Positions 32,213-42,003 of a DNA stretch of 53,814 nt are shown here, in pieces. Origin of the DNA: a virus; IMG/VR virus record IMGVR_UViG_3300022865_000009, positions 1 to 53,814 of that record; one strand, written 5' to 3'. Within the stretch, counting starts at the first letter, position 1. Every line of letters begins with the position of its first letter. A model generated the notes under the pieces. That model worked only from the letters and a program-made list of their open reading frames with translations, was not told where the DNA came from and did no database searches. A program made the translations under genes and the position numbers.

Positions 32213-33157
32213 ATGCAACCATTAGGTGGAACGGAGCTTCAATATGCTCAGTTATATAAACACGTAGATAATACGTTGTTAGATAAGTTTCAGATAACTA
32301 CATCTATTCCAGAAAAAATACCTTTATCTAAAGATAAAATTAATATTCTTTGGGTACAAAACTCATATGACCAAGGTAATCTGGCTCCATGGTTTAAAGA
32401 TAAATCTAATCATAGTAAATATGATTGGTATGTATTTAACTCTCATTGGTGTGCAGAAAAGTTTAGAATGGCATTTAAAGTACCCCCCGAAAAATGTGTA
32501 GTTATTAAAAATGCTATAGAGAAATTTGCGGATAAACCTACTCACAAGAACGGTGATAAAATAAAATTAATATATACCTCTACTCCATGGAGAGGACTAT
32601 CTGTATTACTAGGTGCTATGCAGTTAATTAAAAATCCTTTAATAGAATTAGATGTTTATTCCTCTACCCAAATATATGGAGATGCTTTTAAAAAAGCTAA
32701 TGATACCTCTTATCAAGAATTATATGAACAAGCTAAAAAATTACCTAATGTAAATTACATAGGCTATGCTTCTAACGAAAAAATAATAAAGAAGATGGGT
32801 GAATATAAAATATTTGCTTATCCCAATATATGGGAAGAAACTTCTTGTATGTCAGCTATCGAAGCTTTAGGAAGTGGACTTCATGGAATTGTAACTAATT
32901 ACGGAGCTTTGTTTGAAACGTGTTCAGAGTGGCCGACTTACGTTCAATATGATAGAGATTACAAAAATTTAGCTAAATGTTTTGCTTATGCAATTGAAGG
33001 AATTTCAGAACAACTTCATTCAGTGGGAATGCAACAATTATTAGATTCACAAGTATCTTTTTATAAGAAATTTTATAGTTGGGAAAATAGAAAAAACGAA
33101 TGGACTAACTTTTTACAAGGAGCTTATGATGCAAAATCACGAACCAATTTGGTTTAA
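32213..33157 (+). CDS. Glycosyltransferase, GT-B (GT4-like)
   Basis: This 314-residue protein begins with GGTELQYAQLYKHV, the loop that follows the first strand in GT4 enzymes; a stop codon lies just upstream, so the first strand is absent or this is a compact form. The C-terminal half has KLIYTSTPWRGLSVLL and EETSCMSAIEALGSGL, the usual nucleotide-sugar site with an E-x7-E-like pattern. The sugar and acceptor are unknown. It overlaps the next glycosyltransferase by 32 bases. Confidence 0.75.
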   Translation: MQPLGGTELQYAQLYKHVDNTLLDKFQITTSIPEKIPLSKDKINILWVQNSYDQGNLAPWFKDKSNHSKYDWYVFNSHWCAEKFRMAFKVPPEKCVVIKNAIEKFADKPTHKNGDKIKLIYTSTPWRGLSVLLGAMQLIKNPLIELDVYSSTQIYGDAFKKANDTSYQELYEQAKKLPNVNYIGYASNEKIIKKMGEYKIFAYPNIWEETSCMSAIEALGSGLHGIVTNYGALFETCSEWPTYVQYDRDYKNLAKCFAYAIEGISEQLHSVGMQQLLDSQVSFYKKFYSWENRKNEWTNFLQGAYDAKSRTNLV

Positions 33158-33950
33158 CGAAGAACAATCAACACCGGACACTAAGAAAAAAGCAGGCTAT
33201 TCTTTATTTGTAGCAACACCTGTTCATAGTGAATGCTCTATTCATTATACTCAAGCTTTATTAAATTTACAAAAATATTGTTTTAAAAAGAATGTAAAAT
33301 TATGGTTTTCTATAATGAAATCTTCATTAGTTACTCAAGGAAGAAACATGTGTGTAAGTGCATTTTTACAACAAAAAGATGCTACTCATTTATTATTTGT
33401 TGATTCAGATATTTCTTTTAATGAATCTGCTCCAGAAAGATTGGTGGCTTGTGATAAAGATGTTATTTCTATTCCATATCCTTTAAAAGATATAAATTGG
33501 GATAAAGGAATGCACATGATTAAAGAAGGTAAAATTAAAGAAGCTAAAGATTTAAGAAACAAAGGTTTTTACAGATACCCTATGAAAGTAGAAAATAATT
33601 CTGCTATTAAAATTAAAGATGGAGTTATTAAAGTAGAGCATTCTCCAACAGGTTTTATGTTAATTAAAAGAGAAGTAATCCTTAAAATGATAGAGGCTTA
33701 CCCTGAAATGAGAATTGATCAAGACCAGATAATTAATGGTAAGAATGAAAAACTACCTGATTTTTGGAACTTCTTTGATACTCAATTTGATCCTATTAAA
33801 CATACTTACACAGGAGAAGATTTTGCTTTTTGCCAAAGATGGAAAGACATTGGAGGTGAATGCCATGCTTGGATTATGGATCACATAACTCATATTGGAG
33901 AACATCAATATACTGGTCGTTTTGCGGATGAGTTGATAAAGACTGACTAA
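33126..33950 (+). CDS. Glycosyltransferase, GT-A type
   Basis: This 274-residue protein has a Rossmann-like start (YSLFVATPVHSECSIHYTQA) and a DxD-type metal site D93-S-D95 in HLLFVDSDISF. Later HSPTGFMLIKR, YTGEDFAFCQRWKDIGG and ITHIGEHQYTG complete a pattern I know from phage glycosyltransferases with the ED-x-F-C-x-R-W core. It would move a sugar onto an unknown acceptor. AAGGAG lies before the double ATG. It probably works with the GT-B gene it overlaps. Confidence 0.78.
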   Translation: MMQNHEPIWFNEEQSTPDTKKKAGYSLFVATPVHSECSIHYTQALLNLQKYCFKKNVKLWFSIMKSSLVTQGRNMCVSAFLQQKDATHLLFVDSDISFNESAPERLVACDKDVISIPYPLKDINWDKGMHMIKEGKIKEAKDLRNKGFYRYPMKVENNSAIKIKDGVIKVEHSPTGFMLIKREVILKMIEAYPEMRIDQDQIINGKNEKLPDFWNFFDTQFDPIKHTYTGEDFAFCQRWKDIGGECHAWIMDHITHIGEHQYTGRFADELIKTD

Positions 33951-33964
33951 AATGGTAGAATTTG

Positions 33965-33980
33965 TAAGTTATATAACTTA
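33965..33980 (+). promoter_or_regulatory. 16-bp perfect palindrome (operator candidate)
   Basis: TAAGTTATATAACTTA is its own reverse complement and overlaps the start of a TATAAA (33979-33984) in the gap before the 34006 gene. Without a good -35 it is only a candidate binding site. Confidence 0.4.
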
Positions 33981-34005
33981 TAAAATTTAGGAACAGGAGC
34001 TAAAA

Positions 34006-35034
34006 TTGGACCCATTTACAATGGCCTTACTGACTTTTGGTACACAAAAACTCAGAGGTAAATCTACTAAAAGATCTTTCAGAGACGCTATGCTAATAGG
34101 TACGATGGGTCAATTAGGAGGAATGGCTGGAGTAGGTGGAATTACTCCTTTTGGATCAGCAACTACAGCAGGAACTACTATTCAAGGTATAGGACAAACT
34201 TCAGCGGCTCAAGGTTTAAGAGGTCTATTCCCACAATTCGCTTCACAAGCAGCAACTACAGCAGTACCAGCAGGTACTGGAACAGTAGCAGCTAACTCAC
34301 CTTTTGCAACAGCAGGAAGTTCTGCTATGTCAGGAGCAGGAGCAACAGCGGCAAAACCAGCATCAACTGGAATTATGGAAACTTTAAAAGGTTTTGTACC
34401 TAAATCTGATGCAGGAAAAATAGCAGCAGCATCTATGGCACTTCCTTTACTAGCAGGTGATGACGGTCCTAATAAAACGTATTTACCTATACCTAATCAA
34501 GCTTACACAAAATATGCTAATGCTGGTTTTGGAGGAACTCCAACTGGATTTCAAACAAGAGATTATTCAACAGGAATAAATTCTCCTTTAGTACAACCTG
34601 GAGAGTTTGTAACACCGGAAGAAGTTTTAGGAGACGAGCCTACTCAAACATTTAAAGCAGTTGAAATGAATACTGGTGGACTTGCTAGTATTGCAAAATT
34701 TAATGAAGGTGGAATGGGACAAGTGCTTCCTACTAAAATGACTCATGATGAAAATGATTCTAATAACTATGACAGAGCAAACGGTTTTGTATTAGATGGA
34801 ACAGGTCATGGAAAAGATCACGAAGATACTATGTTAGCTCAATTAGCTGATGGAGAGTTTGTATCTAGATCTCATGCAGTTTTAGGTGCAGGTATTATTG
34901 CTGGAGCAAATCCTAGCGATAAATCAGATCAAAGAAAAAAAGGATCTAAGTTTTTTTACGATCAACAAAAACAATTTAAAAGAATTTTTGATTTAATAAA
35001 TGCAAACAAAAACAGAACTGATTCAGTTCACTAA
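34006..35034 (+). CDS. Virion protein with DGEFVSRSHAVLGAG motif
   Basis: This 342-residue protein starts at TTG 34006, chosen because CAGGAG lies seven bases upstream; the ATG at 34021 is the alternative. It is Ala/Gly/Thr-rich with two GG motifs (NTGGLAS, NEGGMGQ). Near the end it has GHGKDHEDTMLAQLADGEFVSR, a version of the D-G-E-F-V motif that marks many phage tail or injection proteins. It opens the block of candidate ejection proteins. Confidence 0.65.
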   Translation: MDPFTMALLTFGTQKLRGKSTKRSFRDAMLIGTMGQLGGMAGVGGITPFGSATTAGTTIQGIGQTSAAQGLRGLFPQFASQAATTAVPAGTGTVAANSPFATAGSSAMSGAGATAAKPASTGIMETLKGFVPKSDAGKIAAASMALPLLAGDDGPNKTYLPIPNQAYTKYANAGFGGTPTGFQTRDYSTGINSPLVQPGEFVTPEEVLGDEPTQTFKAVEMNTGGLASIAKFNEGGMGQVLPTKMTHDENDSNNYDRANGFVLDGTGHGKDHEDTMLAQLADGEFVSRSHAVLGAGIIAGANPSDKSDQRKKGSKFFYDQQKQFKRIFDLINANKNRTDSVH

Positions 35035-35422
35035 AGAGGAGATAGACGGTATATGGAATTTAGTAAAAAATCTAATTCGAAAAGCGTGTATCAGAGCGGG
35101 AGGATTTGTAAGTGAAGAACATATTAAAGAATATTGTAAACAAGGTAAAATGCAGCTTTGGGTGGTTATTACAGAAACTAATGAAGTTCTCTGTGTTTGT
35201 GTTACTGAAATTAGAAAATACCCTAATTACAGTGTTTGCGACACTAAAATTGTCACTGGTAAACGTTATAAAGAGTGGTTTGACTATGTTGATAAAATTT
35301 CTGAATGGGCTAAAGAACAAGGTTGTAAAAAAATGGAAATATTTTCAAGGCCGGGTTATGTCTCTATGTTCAAAGAAAAAGGTTACTCAGCAACACATGT
35401 ACAAGTAGAAAAAGAATTATGA
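35000..35422 (+). CDS. GNAT-like small protein
   Basis: This 140-residue protein has the alpha-beta order of a small acetyltransferase fold: LWVVITETNEVLCVCVTEIR, then DYVDKISEWAKEQGCKKMEI and YVSMFKEKGYSATHVQVEKEL. The glycine-rich acetyl-CoA loop is not obvious, so activity is uncertain. Very similar genes lie at this place in marine podoviruses, between ejection-type proteins. It overlaps both neighbours. Confidence 0.65.
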   Translation: MQTKTELIQFTKEEIDGIWNLVKNLIRKACIRAGGFVSEEHIKEYCKQGKMQLWVVITETNEVLCVCVTEIRKYPNYSVCDTKIVTGKRYKEWFDYVDKISEWAKEQGCKKMEIFSRPGYVSMFKEKGYSATHVQVEKEL

Positions 35423-36504
35423 TAGATATTAAAAAATTAAATATAAAAGAAAAAATAGAGTTATTTAAAAAACTAGGTAAAGAAATTGCTAGTAAAGGTA
35501 TTAACGGGGATACAGAATTAGCTCATATTAATCCTTTTGAAAAAAAATTATTAATTAACCACGGTGGTTCTGGAACAATAAATTTAGAAACAGGTTTACC
35601 ACAATATTTTGGTGGTGGAGGCGGTGGTGGAGCAGCACCTTCTACTACTACACAATATATAAGAGAAGCACCAGGGATAGAAGAAAGAAAACTTGGTTTA
35701 ATGGATACTGCAGCGGAGCTTGCAAAAACTCCAGTTAACATTCCTCAAATTAATGTACAAGGAATGGGTACATTAGAGAAACAAGGTATTACTCAATCAG
35801 GAACTACAGGGGTTGGCGCTAATACTATGAATGCAGGTATTGGATCAGTATTAAATGCACAAAATGCGGCAGCTTTAGATCCTACTTCTTCACAATTTCA
35901 AAATTATTTAAATCCTTATTCATCTTTCGTTACAGATGAAATTAATAGACAATCTCAAATGCAACAAAACCAACTAAGTCAAAATGCAGTTATGGGCGGA
36001 GCATTTGGTGGCGGACGGGAAGGTGTTCAAAGAGCAGAATTAGGTGGAAGAACTTTATCAGCAATAGGACAAGCTCAAGGTACAGTTTTTCAAAATGCAA
36101 TGAACTCATTTCAAAATAACCAAAATTTACAAGCTCAGACAAATTTGAATGCAGGTTCTCAATATGCTCAAATGGGTCAGGCGCAACAAGGTATGGCTCA
36201 ACAAGACATTAATCAATTAATGGCTGCTGGTGGTTTACAAAGACAATTAGGTCAACAAGCGCTAGATGCTACAAGACAAACAGAACTACAAAGAGCTTAC
36301 GAACCTTTTCAAAGAGCAGAGTTTGTTAAAAATATGTATGCTGCAGGACCTACAACTCAGTCTGCTATTACTCAATCTACTTCTCCAGGAACTAATCCAC
36401 TTGCTCAAGCAGCAGGTGCTGGACTCGGAGCATACGCAACTTACTCAGCTTTAAATAAAGCTCCTGCCCTTCAAAGCGCAGCAGCAACTACTGGAAGAGC
36501 GTAG
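35419..36504 (+). CDS. Virion (ejection/internal) protein candidate with NPY motif
   Basis: This 361-residue protein has a basic helical start, a GGGGGGG run near residue 70 and an N/Q/A-rich helical body. It contains FQNYLNPYSSFVTDEINRQS and GGAFGGGREGVQRAE, a pair I know from a widely spread family of marine phage structural proteins, probably internal or ejection proteins. It overlaps the preceding gene by four bases. Confidence 0.65.
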   Translation: MIDIKKLNIKEKIELFKKLGKEIASKGINGDTELAHINPFEKKLLINHGGSGTINLETGLPQYFGGGGGGGAAPSTTTQYIREAPGIEERKLGLMDTAAELAKTPVNIPQINVQGMGTLEKQGITQSGTTGVGANTMNAGIGSVLNAQNAAALDPTSSQFQNYLNPYSSFVTDEINRQSQMQQNQLSQNAVMGGAFGGGREGVQRAELGGRTLSAIGQAQGTVFQNAMNSFQNNQNLQAQTNLNAGSQYAQMGQAQQGMAQQDINQLMAAGGLQRQLGQQALDATRQTELQRAYEPFQRAEFVKNMYAAGPTTQSAITQSTSPGTNPLAQAAGAGLGAYATYSALNKAPALQSAAATTGRA

Positions 36505-36508
36505 CATT

Positions 36509-38716
36509 ATGGATAAAACCTTAATGAGACCTTTATTCAGAAAGAGAGCCACTCAACTTAGAGTAGTTGATAGTAAAGCTGTTCCTAAATTTTTTGTTGG
36601 GGGAATTATGTCAGCAGCAAATACTGCTAGAGCAGTCGCTGCTCCTGCATTTAGATATTTAGGAAATAAAATGGCGGGACCAAAAGTTTCAACTGCACTA
36701 ACAGGATTAGAAGCAGGTTCTGCAGGTTATGGTATTAATGAAATGGCCAAAGGAGTTAGAGATGGAGACACAGGACAATTTTTAGAAGGTGCTGCTTACG
36801 CTGTACCAGGTGCTGCTTTTTTACCCTCTACTGCTAGAAGATCTGGAATTGCAGCTATAAGAGAACTAGGAGAATTTGGAGCATCAAGAGCAACTCCTGT
36901 TGCTCAAGCATTAATAAACAATCCAGGTAAAACAGCTGTAGGATCTATTGGTACAGCTTTAGTTGGTCAAGGTATGCAAGGAGATGGAACTGCATCTGAT
37001 TTAAGTCAAGTTTCTGGAGGAGTAAAATCTATTGAAGAAAGATTAATTTATTCTAAACCAGAATATAATCCAGATCCAAAGAAAAAAGTTACTCAAAATT
37101 TAAAAGATTATAAGGAAATGGAAAAAAACTTTAAACCTAAAGTTATTGGAGTTGAAAATCCTTCTACTCCAGAAGAACTTCAATTAAATGAAGACTTACC
37201 TAAAGCAAATAAAATTATAGCAATTGCAGAAGAACTTGGATTAGATGTAAATAATCTTGCTTCAGTAGGAGAGGAAACTTTAAAAAAAATAGCTGAACAA
37301 ACTGATGTACCTTTACCAGATGTTCTTAGACTATCTGGATTTGACGGAAACGGTCAAGATCCAGAACCTGTTGCACCTACTATAGATGGACAGATTAATC
37401 AAGTGACTCAAAATATTGAAGGAATGACAGATGATGAAGTAAATAGAATGGTTAAGAATAGACAGAATGAAATTAAAAAAGCAAATAATCTATCTCCATT
37501 AAGTAAAGAATTTCAAACATTTAAAAATGAACTAGATCAAATGACAGGCGGTAGCGGTAATTTAAATAATTTAATAGCCATGAAATTTGCAGCAAAATTA
37601 ATGACAGGAAAAAGTAATCAAAGAGGTTTGTCTGGATTAGTAGATATAGCAGGACAAGGTTTAGAATCTGCGAGTACTGATTTGATGAACATAGCCTTAG
37701 CTCAAAAAAATCAAGATATGGTTTTAGCTCAATCATTTTTAAAATCTAAAGCAGCGGCGGCAAAAGCTGCAAAAGCTGGACCAGGTTTTGTAGGTGGAGA
37801 TAAAGTATTCAGCGTAGAAGATCCCGCATACCCAGGACAGTTCTATAATGTTAAAGGAATGATGGGTAAAGACGGAAAAATTTATCATAGAAATAAAAAT
37901 AATGAAGTTGTTGAAGCTACAGCAGGAGCATATGAAAGACCAATAAATTCAGACAAAATGAATTTATATGCATCTAACTTAGAGGAAAATAAAAGAGGAG
38001 CTGAAATGATTGATTTTGTTATTAACTCTCTTCCACAAGACGGAACGTTTAGTGCTGCATTTGGTTTAGCAAAAGAAGATATATTTGGAACTCTTGAACA
38101 AGTTACGGGGACAAATGGAATAACAAGTTCTGATTTTGATTCTGAAATAAAAAGTTTAATGAGAAATAATGATGGTACCGAAGAAGGTATGAAAGCAACT
38201 GAAAAAATGCTTAAAGAATACGATAAAGACATGGGTAAAGTAGAGAAAAGAGCAAACGAAATGGCTAAAGCTTCTTATAAAGAAAGAGGAGGAGGATTTT
38301 TATCAAGACCTTCTGATGATGAATTAGCAAGATTTACTAAATTAGCTTTAATTGAACAAAGAATGAAATATCTTGTTGCGAATGCAAACAAAGCAGAAGA
38401 TAGATTGACTCAAAAAGATATTGAAAATGCTGCTCAACGTACAGAAATTATTAAATTTTACGGTTCAGCTAAAACGGTTAGAGCAAACTACATGAATTTA
38501 AAAAAAGAATTTGAAGATAAAGCTCAGTCATTTGCTATGTCATACAGACAAAATGGTGGAACAGAATCTTCTATGCAATACTTTAAAGAAAATGTACCTG
38601 GAGTAGAACAATTATATTCTAAACAACAAGCAGATTTCTTATCTAATCAAAGAACAAAAAATAAAACTGAAAGAAATAAAATTTTAACTACTATACCTAT
38701 AGCCGGAGGTAATTAA
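36509..38716 (+). CDS. Large internal virion protein candidate
   Basis: This 735-residue protein has a basic N-terminus with FFVGGIMSAANTARAVAAPAF, a region of short hydrophobic stretches to about 170, and then a long hydrophilic helical body. No transglycosylase or peptidase residues are visible. It lies between two other very large proteins, which fits the ejection proteins of podoviruses (compare T7 gp15/gp16 or P22 gp7/gp16/gp20). The ribosome site GGAGG for the next gene is encoded in its last codons. Confidence 0.6.
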   Translation: MDKTLMRPLFRKRATQLRVVDSKAVPKFFVGGIMSAANTARAVAAPAFRYLGNKMAGPKVSTALTGLEAGSAGYGINEMAKGVRDGDTGQFLEGAAYAVPGAAFLPSTARRSGIAAIRELGEFGASRATPVAQALINNPGKTAVGSIGTALVGQGMQGDGTASDLSQVSGGVKSIEERLIYSKPEYNPDPKKKVTQNLKDYKEMEKNFKPKVIGVENPSTPEELQLNEDLPKANKIIAIAEELGLDVNNLASVGEETLKKIAEQTDVPLPDVLRLSGFDGNGQDPEPVAPTIDGQINQVTQNIEGMTDDEVNRMVKNRQNEIKKANNLSPLSKEFQTFKNELDQMTGGSGNLNNLIAMKFAAKLMTGKSNQRGLSGLVDIAGQGLESASTDLMNIALAQKNQDMVLAQSFLKSKAAAAKAAKAGPGFVGGDKVFSVEDPAYPGQFYNVKGMMGKDGKIYHRNKNNEVVEATAGAYERPINSDKMNLYASNLEENKRGAEMIDFVINSLPQDGTFSAAFGLAKEDIFGTLEQVTGTNGITSSDFDSEIKSLMRNNDGTEEGMKATEKMLKEYDKDMGKVEKRANEMAKASYKERGGGFLSRPSDDELARFTKLALIEQRMKYLVANANKAEDRLTQKDIENAAQRTEIIKFYGSAKTVRANYMNLKKEFEDKAQSFAMSYRQNGGTESSMQYFKENVPGVEQLYSKQQADFLSNQRTKNKTERNKILTTIPIAGGN

Positions 38717-41700
38717 TGGTAGCTATAAATCAATTACAAAAAGCTATTGATGCAAAACAAATAGACACTCGTTCTTTAAGTCAAGATCAGTTAGGTGCTC
38801 TAGACGATGCCTTTAAAACAGGTGAATTAACTGGATATAAAAACGTAGGTGAGTACGAAAGATTAATTGACTTGGGGGCCATGAGTGTAGCTAAAGGTAA
38901 AATGGCAAGGTTAAAGCCTATGGAATCTTCTACAGGAATTGGTAGAGGAGATATGGTATTAGCAGGAACATTAGGTTTTGGAATGCTTCCTTACATGGTA
39001 GAAAGAGAATCTTTAATAAGTTCTTATGTTAAAAATGGTTTCAAAGATAATTACGGTATAGACAACAGATACGTAGCAGGATCAAGTATTTACGATAAAA
39101 GATTATCTAAAATGAGTGAGTTTGCTAAAAAATTAAAAAAAGTACCTGGACCTATAGGTGCTCCAGTTAGATTATTAGGTAATACAATTGGAATGCTAGA
39201 TAACACTGTAGATTTTTTTAAAAAAGTAGAAAAGTTTGGACCTAGTCCAGCGTTAGCAGTTGAAGCTAAAGCGTCTTTAGGAGCAATAGGAGGAGCGTTT
39301 GGAGGAAGTGCTGCATTTGATATATCTAATTTAGGTGCTGATTTTGTAGGAGCTACTTCAAAAGATTTAGCTGAACTAACAGATAGTGATGAAAGAAAAC
39401 TACCTTTTGTTGAAAGAATGTTTTTAAATGGACTTAGAGCAAGTAGAGATGAAATGTTATGGACAGGGGGAGCTTTAGGTTTAATAGGAGTAGTTAGAAA
39501 TGCTAAAGGAATGGTTAAATCTTCATTAGATTTAGATAAACCACAAGCAAAAGCAATAGCTGCAGCAGCAGAAAGATCTAACCAAAAAATAAATATAGTA
39601 GATTTAATTCCAGCAGACAATCCCGGATTCAAAGGAGCTTGGCAAGGCTTTACAAAAAAATTCTTTACTACTCTTGGGGTATACCCTTTGGTAGGACAAC
39701 CTTTAAAAGATTTTAATAGAACTTTTAATGCTAATTTAACTCAAGAACAATTATTAAACACTATGGATAACTTAGAACTTCCACCAATGGTTAATAATAG
39801 TATTCTTAACTACGCTGGTGTTAATCAAATAAAAAGTGAGTTTAAAAACGTTTGGAAAACTATTGATGATGAATACGGAAGATTTAGAAATCATTACGAA
39901 CAATTAGGTAATCCTACTTTTATACCAACTACAAATGTAAGAAACGTTACTAAAACATTATTAGATAGATTAAAATTAGAGTATCCAGAAAGATTTGATA
40001 TTTGGGAGGGTTTAGAAAAAGGAGCTAAAGATTTAACAGATGTAGATGATCCAATGGTTCAATACGTTAAATATTTAAATAAATTAACGGATCCAAATGA
40101 TTACTACAATAAAGGAGGATACATTCGATTAAGTGATATGTTGGGTTTATCTAAAATGTTAACTAAAGCATATTCAGGTAGTAATTTTAAAGTAGTAGAT
40201 AATGAAGTAATTAGATTTAAAAAAGCTTTTGAAAATGATGTAAACTCTTTAGGAGAAGCCGCTAACAGAGATGTATTAAAAGATAAAATATTTAAAGATG
40301 AGTATGGAATGAAACTTTCTCAAGAAGGCCCAGAAGCAGCAGAAGCTTTCTTGGATACAAATATTAATGTAGCAAATTCAGCTTTGAAACAATTACAAGA
40401 AGCTAACGCTTATTATTCTATGGTTCTAAGACCTTTTGAAAAATCTTCTGTAGCTAGAAAATTAATGGCAGTAGATAGAAAATTATTTGCTAGTAAAGGT
40501 ATAGATATGACAGGTATAGAATCTATTGCACCCGATCAAGTTTTTGACAAAGTAATAAAAGGAACTTTATCTGGAGATAGTCCTTTAGCAATTAAACAAT
40601 TAAAACAAATACTAGGAGTTACTGATTCTTCATACGACATATTAAAAGCAGATGGTACGATAGATAGAACAGTTAAAATACCTGTTAGTAAAGAATCACA
40701 AGCAGTGTGGGATAGATATGTTAAACAGTGGTTATGGGAATCTATTAACAAAGCTACTTCTAATCCTATTAGAGATTTAAAAGGATTAAGTGCTCAAGCT
40801 ATTGCTGCTAGAGCAGCTGATAAAGGTTTTGTTAGAAAGAATTTTAATCCACTGGACTTAGAAACAGAAAGAAGAGTTAGAGCTAAAACTAGAACTGATG
40901 AAATAAGTAGCGTAACAGATGTGGATGCAAGAATATTTACTCAAGGAGACGGAGTAGCTAATCTTAATGAAGGTTTAATACGTAACCATGATTTTGGACA
41001 ATTAGGTATTGATGATCTAACTAAAAATTTAGGAATTGATAACAAACAAGGTAAAGATAAAATAAGAGAAATATTTGGCGGTGGACCAAAAGGAGACAAA
41101 GCTCTTAAAATGTTTGAAGATCTTGTTGAAGTTAAAAGAGCTATGGAAAGTGTTCCATCTACAGATCCTGCTAAATTTATTCAAAGAAGTTTAACTTTAA
41201 GAGCAGGTAGTGGACAAGGGGGTATGACTACTACAGCAGTAACAGGAGCAGTTTTAGGTATAGGAAATACTTTAAAACTTATGTTAGGTGCAAGATTATT
41301 TGGTGAAGTTATCGCAAGTGCTAAAGTAGCTGAAAATGTAATGGAGATGAATAAAGCACATAGATTTTTATTAAATGCAGACGCAGATTCTATTTTTCCT
41401 GGAAAAGGAAGAATACCTTTAACTCCTAAACTTTATAACGATGCTTTATTAACTTATGGAAGAACAGTTAATAGTTTGTTTGAAGCAATGGGGGATGAAT
41501 TTAGAGTGGATCCTAATAAAATAGATTTTGAAGAAGTCAGACAAAAATTAATATCATTAGATCCTAATGTTCCTTTAGGAAATAGTTATGATTTTGGAAG
41601 TATGTCTAAATTTACAAGAGACAGAATTTATCCAGAATATGATGTAAGTAAAATGTTAAGTCCTGAAATGAGAAGAGCAGGAGAAGAATATTTAACTGGC

Positions 41701-42003
41701 GCTTCTATAATGGGTGCTAGTCATAATCAATTTCAAAAATTAATGAACTCTAATCCTTTACAACTGGCAGCAGAAGCACCGGTTAACACGCCTCCAGTAG
41801 AGCCGATTGCAGCACAATCACCAACGACTACTATGCCAACGGCCACTCAACCAACAGCAAATCAAGGTGAAAAATTTGCAACATTATTCCCTCAAGATAC
41901 ATTAGGTCAAGCTCTAGCTAATAAAAATCAACCTCAACAAATGAATGAAGGTGGATTAGTAGAAGATGCCTACAAAAGAGCAGACGAGGTTCTAAGTGCC
42001 TAA
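38716..42003 (+). CDS. Largest virion protein (1095 aa), ejection candidate
   Basis: This is the largest gene in the window. The protein is mostly helical with short hydrophobic parts (for example MVLAGTLGFGMLPYM and GGALGLIGVV). A poly-Pro/Thr/Ala linker (about 1013-1050) and the tail MNEGGLVEDAYKRADEVLSA follow. A protein of this size in a podovirus is usually ejected into the cell to form the DNA channel. No lysozyme-type motif is seen. The GG tail matches that of the 3354 protein. Confidence 0.62.
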   Translation: MVAINQLQKAIDAKQIDTRSLSQDQLGALDDAFKTGELTGYKNVGEYERLIDLGAMSVAKGKMARLKPMESSTGIGRGDMVLAGTLGFGMLPYMVERESLISSYVKNGFKDNYGIDNRYVAGSSIYDKRLSKMSEFAKKLKKVPGPIGAPVRLLGNTIGMLDNTVDFFKKVEKFGPSPALAVEAKASLGAIGGAFGGSAAFDISNLGADFVGATSKDLAELTDSDERKLPFVERMFLNGLRASRDEMLWTGGALGLIGVVRNAKGMVKSSLDLDKPQAKAIAAAAERSNQKINIVDLIPADNPGFKGAWQGFTKKFFTTLGVYPLVGQPLKDFNRTFNANLTQEQLLNTMDNLELPPMVNNSILNYAGVNQIKSEFKNVWKTIDDEYGRFRNHYEQLGNPTFIPTTNVRNVTKTLLDRLKLEYPERFDIWEGLEKGAKDLTDVDDPMVQYVKYLNKLTDPNDYYNKGGYIRLSDMLGLSKMLTKAYSGSNFKVVDNEVIRFKKAFENDVNSLGEAANRDVLKDKIFKDEYGMKLSQEGPEAAEAFLDTNINVANSALKQLQEANAYYSMVLRPFEKSSVARKLMAVDRKLFASKGIDMTGIESIAPDQVFDKVIKGTLSGDSPLAIKQLKQILGVTDSSYDILKADGTIDRTVKIPVSKESQAVWDRYVKQWLWESINKATSNPIRDLKGLSAQAIAARAADKGFVRKNFNPLDLETERRVRAKTRTDEISSVTDVDARIFTQGDGVANLNEGLIRNHDFGQLGIDDLTKNLGIDNKQGKDKIREIFGGGPKGDKALKMFEDLVEVKRAMESVPSTDPAKFIQRSLTLRAGSGQGGMTTTAVTGAVLGIGNTLKLMLGARLFGEVIASAKVAENVMEMNKAHRFLLNADADSIFPGKGRIPLTPKLYNDALLTYGRTVNSLFEAMGDEFRVDPNKIDFEEVRQKLISLDPNVPLGNSYDFGSMSKFTRDRIYPEYDVSKMLSPEMRRAGEEYLTGASIMGASHNQFQKLMNSNPLQLAAEAPVNTPPVEPIAAQSPTTTMPTATQPTANQGEKFATLFPQDTLGQALANKNQPQQMNEGGLVEDAYKRADEVLSA

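Noticed and set aside
35112-35408. 98-residue frame inside the GNAT-like gene
   Set aside because: The other frame has the recognisable fold and continuous coupling on both sides, so this one is a shadow.
39090-39632. 180-residue open frame on the minus strand
   Set aside because: It is antisense to the 1095-residue virion gene, has no ribosome site and shows only the mirrored composition of the coding strand.
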